The position numbers and the translations under genes are program-made. Shown here piece after piece: positions 4,498 to 5,874 of a DNA stretch of 5,874 nucleotides. The stretch comes from Leptofilum sp041987425 (GTDB lineage: Bacteria > Chloroflexota > Anaerolineae > Promineifilales > Promineifilaceae). The notes beneath the pieces are model-generated. The model was not told where the DNA came from. It did no database searches and saw only the letters and a list, made by a program, of their open reading frames with translations. The number at the start of each line of letters is the position of its first letter. Positions within the stretch are counted from its first letter, which is position 1. The stretch spans positions 1 to 5,874 of the forward strand of contig JBHIWP010000372.1 in assembly GCA_041987425.1 (NCBI GenBank). The letters are read 5' to 3'.

Positions 4498-5874
4498 ATG
4501 AGTAATGAAGTAGCAAATCTATCCGCCTATGCCGGCCGTTGGGTAGCCTTGTTTGGCGACCAGGTGGCGGGCGTGGGGGAAACGGCCGAAGCCGCTGCCC
4601 AAATGGCCAGACACAGCCGCCCCAAAGAGCGATTTCTGCTGCGCTATGTGGATGATCCCTCAGGAGAGCCACTGACCTTGTCCCCACTGCTGGAGCGGAT
4701 ACGGCCGTTGCTCCAGGCCCAATCCCAGCCCGTTTATCTAGTGGGCGGGGCCGTGCGTGATGCTCTGCTGGGCCGCGTCAGCCACGACCTGGACTTTGTG
4801 GTGCCTGCCAACGCCATCAAGTTGGCCTTTCAGGTGGCAGATGCTCTGGGCGTACCGGCCTACGTGCTGGACCGTGAGCGGGATACGGGGCGCGTTATGC
4901 TGCCGCAATCCCACACAAGTCTAGACTTTGCCCGCTTTCGCGGCAGCGATCTAAACGCAGATCTGCGCGACCGCGATTTGACGATCAACGCCATTGCCTT
5001 ACCGGCGACGGCTACCACCACCGCCGGACTTATTGATCCCCATAATGGGCAAGACGATTTGGCTGCGGGCGTCGTGCGCGTCATTCACGAAAACAGTCTG
5101 CCGGATGATCCGGTGCGCTGCCTGCGGGCCGTGAGGCTAGTGCACAGCCTGGGCTTCACCCTGGCGCCAGAGACAGAAACGGCCGTTCGCGCTGCGGCTC
5201 CACAGATTCACCAGGTTTCTGCTGAGCGTATCCGAGATGAATTGCTAAAACTGCTGGAAACGGCCATGCCCCATCAGGCCATGGCCGATCTGGCAAACCT
5301 GGGCTTGCTGGCTGAAATCTTACCAGATCTTGTAGCCCTAACCACGGTCCAACAGACCGCGCCACACCATGAGCCCGTTTTTGCGCACACGCTCTCCGTT
5401 CTACGCTGGCTCACCCTGGTAGAAGAAACTATTGAAAATGAACCGCGGAGGACGCAGAGCCAAAAGAGAAAAGAGAGCAAAACCTCTGCGCCCTCTGCAT
5501 TCTTTGCGGTTAAAAAAACGTTAGAACCTTATACCGAACAAATTCAGGCGCAGTGGCAGAAGCAAGTAGATGGGGGGGTAAACGGCCGTCTACTTTTGCG
5601 TCTTGGTGCTCTGTTTCATGATGTGGGGAAAGCCAAAACTCAGACGGTGGAACCAGACGGCCGTATTCGGTTTCTAGGCCATGAGAAGGTTGGCGCGGAG
5701 CGAACAGGCCAGATTCTGCGGCGCCTGAGCCTGAGCAACGAAGCGGTTGCTCATGTCAAGCGAACCGTGGCCGGGCATATGCGGCCGCTTCATCTGGCGA
5801 ACAGCGGTGGCAAGCTTTCGCGGCGAACCGTTTATCGCTATTTTCGGGCAACGGCCGCTTCTGGAATTTCTATC
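4498..5874 (+). CDS. CCA tRNA nucleotidyltransferase with HD domain (3' truncated)
   Basis: All 459 codons visible are open and the gene leaves the window without a stop. Residues 10-52 form a small extra module (AYAGRWVALFGDQVAGVGET... RPKERFLLRYV) resembling DUF5678-type domains. The nucleotidyltransferase head follows: LVGGAVRDALLG at 81-92, the metal-binding HDLDF pair Asp97/Asp99, RDRDLTINAIA at 157-167, and LPDDPVRCLRAVRL at 201-214. The C-terminal half is an HD phosphohydrolase-type domain: His290/His291 and His297, then HDVGK at 374-378, GHEKVGA at 394-400 and AGHMRP at 425-430. Such proteins add or repair the 3' CCA of tRNAs; a poly(A) polymerase role is the alternative. Residues 315-338 come from an inserted palindromic repeat. 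ATG 4498 is the earliest sensible start, but the ribosome binding site is poor. Confidence 0.92.
   Translation, partial: MSNEVANLSAYAGRWVALFGDQVAGVGETAEAAAQMARHSRPKERFLLRYVDDPSGEPLTLSPLLERIRPLLQAQSQPVYLVGGAVRDALLGRVSHDLDFVVPANAIKLAFQVADALGVPAYVLDRERDTGRVMLPQSHTSLDFARFRGSDLNADLRDRDLTINAIALPATATTTAGLIDPHNGQDDLAAGVVRVIHENSLPDDPVRCLRAVRLVHSLGFTLAPETETAVRAAAPQIHQVSAERIRDELLKLLETAMPHQAMADLANLGLLAEILPDLVALTTVQQTAPHHEPVFAHTLSVLRWLTLVEETIENEPRRTQSQKRKESKTSAPSAFFAVKKTLEPYTEQIQAQWQKQVDGGVNGRLLLRLGALFHDVGKAKTQTVEPDGRIRFLGHEKVGAERTGQILRRLSLSNEAVAHVKRTVAGHMRPLHLANSGGKLSRRTVYRYFRATAASGISI
5441..5511. repeat. Palindromic repeat element inserted in frame in the cca-like gene
   Basis: The 71-bp segment starts AACCGC (5441-5446) and ends GCGGTT (5506-5511), with a second inverted pair CGCAGAG 5453-5459 / CTCTGCG 5484-5490. 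The right arm carries the rhythm CTCTGCG-CCCTCTGC-TTTGCGG. I recognise this as the common 'ctctgcg...ctctgcggtt' intergenic repeat type seen in several phyla. It is purine-rich in its centre and lacks any ORF of its own. In the host protein it becomes a Lys/Arg/Ser-rich stretch at residues 315-338, between the first HD helix and the HDVGK helix, where family members vary in length. Confidence 0.7.

Larger units (their letters stand above)
12..5858. repeat. Dispersed palindromic octamer ACGGCCGT (12 exact copies)
   Basis: Exact copies start at 12, 319, 924, 940, 1449, 1632, 2583, 4153, 4701, 5179, 5582 and 5657. One-mismatch forms start at 3100, 4533, 4582, 5260 and 5851. Most are extended by A on the left and/or T on the right. 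About 0.1 copies would be expected by chance in a window this size with balanced base composition. Copies occur inside conserved genes, encoding mainly Asn-Gly-Arg or Thr-Ala-Val, as well as in a terminator, so the word is not a single mobile element. Confidence 0.9.

Overview
The window looks like chromosomal sequence of a Chloroflexota bacterium, probably near Anaerolineae. This is an inference from four things: a secreted-type ELWxxDGT repeat protein ending in a 'YLP'-type tail, an L31 protein with no cysteines fused to an RNA-polymerase-alpha-CTD-like domain, a CCA-adding enzyme with a small extra N-terminal domain, and extreme enrichment of the palindrome ACGGCCGT. All recognised genes are on the + strand. 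There are no tRNA or rRNA genes and no CRISPR array.

Layout. (1) 1-425: 3' end of an ELWxxDGT-repeat surface protein. (2) 426-682: a gene-poor stretch with unusually many inverted repeats. (3) 683-892: an unrecognised 69-residue protein, closed by a terminator built from two copies of AACGGCCGTT. (4) 955-2201: a ribosomal-protein transcription unit. It has a perfect consensus promoter (TTGACA-N17-TATAAT), a leader with a terminator-like hairpin placed just before the ribosome binding site, then rplU (L21), rpmA (L27), an L31-alphaCTD-like fusion, and a strong intrinsic terminator. (5) 2304-3461: a nucleotide-salvage pair, tdk and hpt. The hpt gene is frameshifted, apparently by a deletion of about 20 nt between short repeats. 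(6) 3609-4421: a class I SAM-dependent methyltransferase. (7) 4498 to the window end: a CCA tRNA nucleotidyltransferase-like protein with an HD domain, cut by the window edge and carrying an in-frame palindromic repeat insertion.

How the genes relate. L21, L27 and L31 are all large-subunit proteins and appear to be co-transcribed from one strong promoter, possibly with attenuation in the leader. tdk and hpt salvage thymidine and hypoxanthine/guanine and sit 14 bases apart. The most notable signals are the L31-alphaCTD fusion, the genome-scale palindrome, the rplU leader, the hpt lesion and the repeat insertion inside the tRNA-maturation gene.
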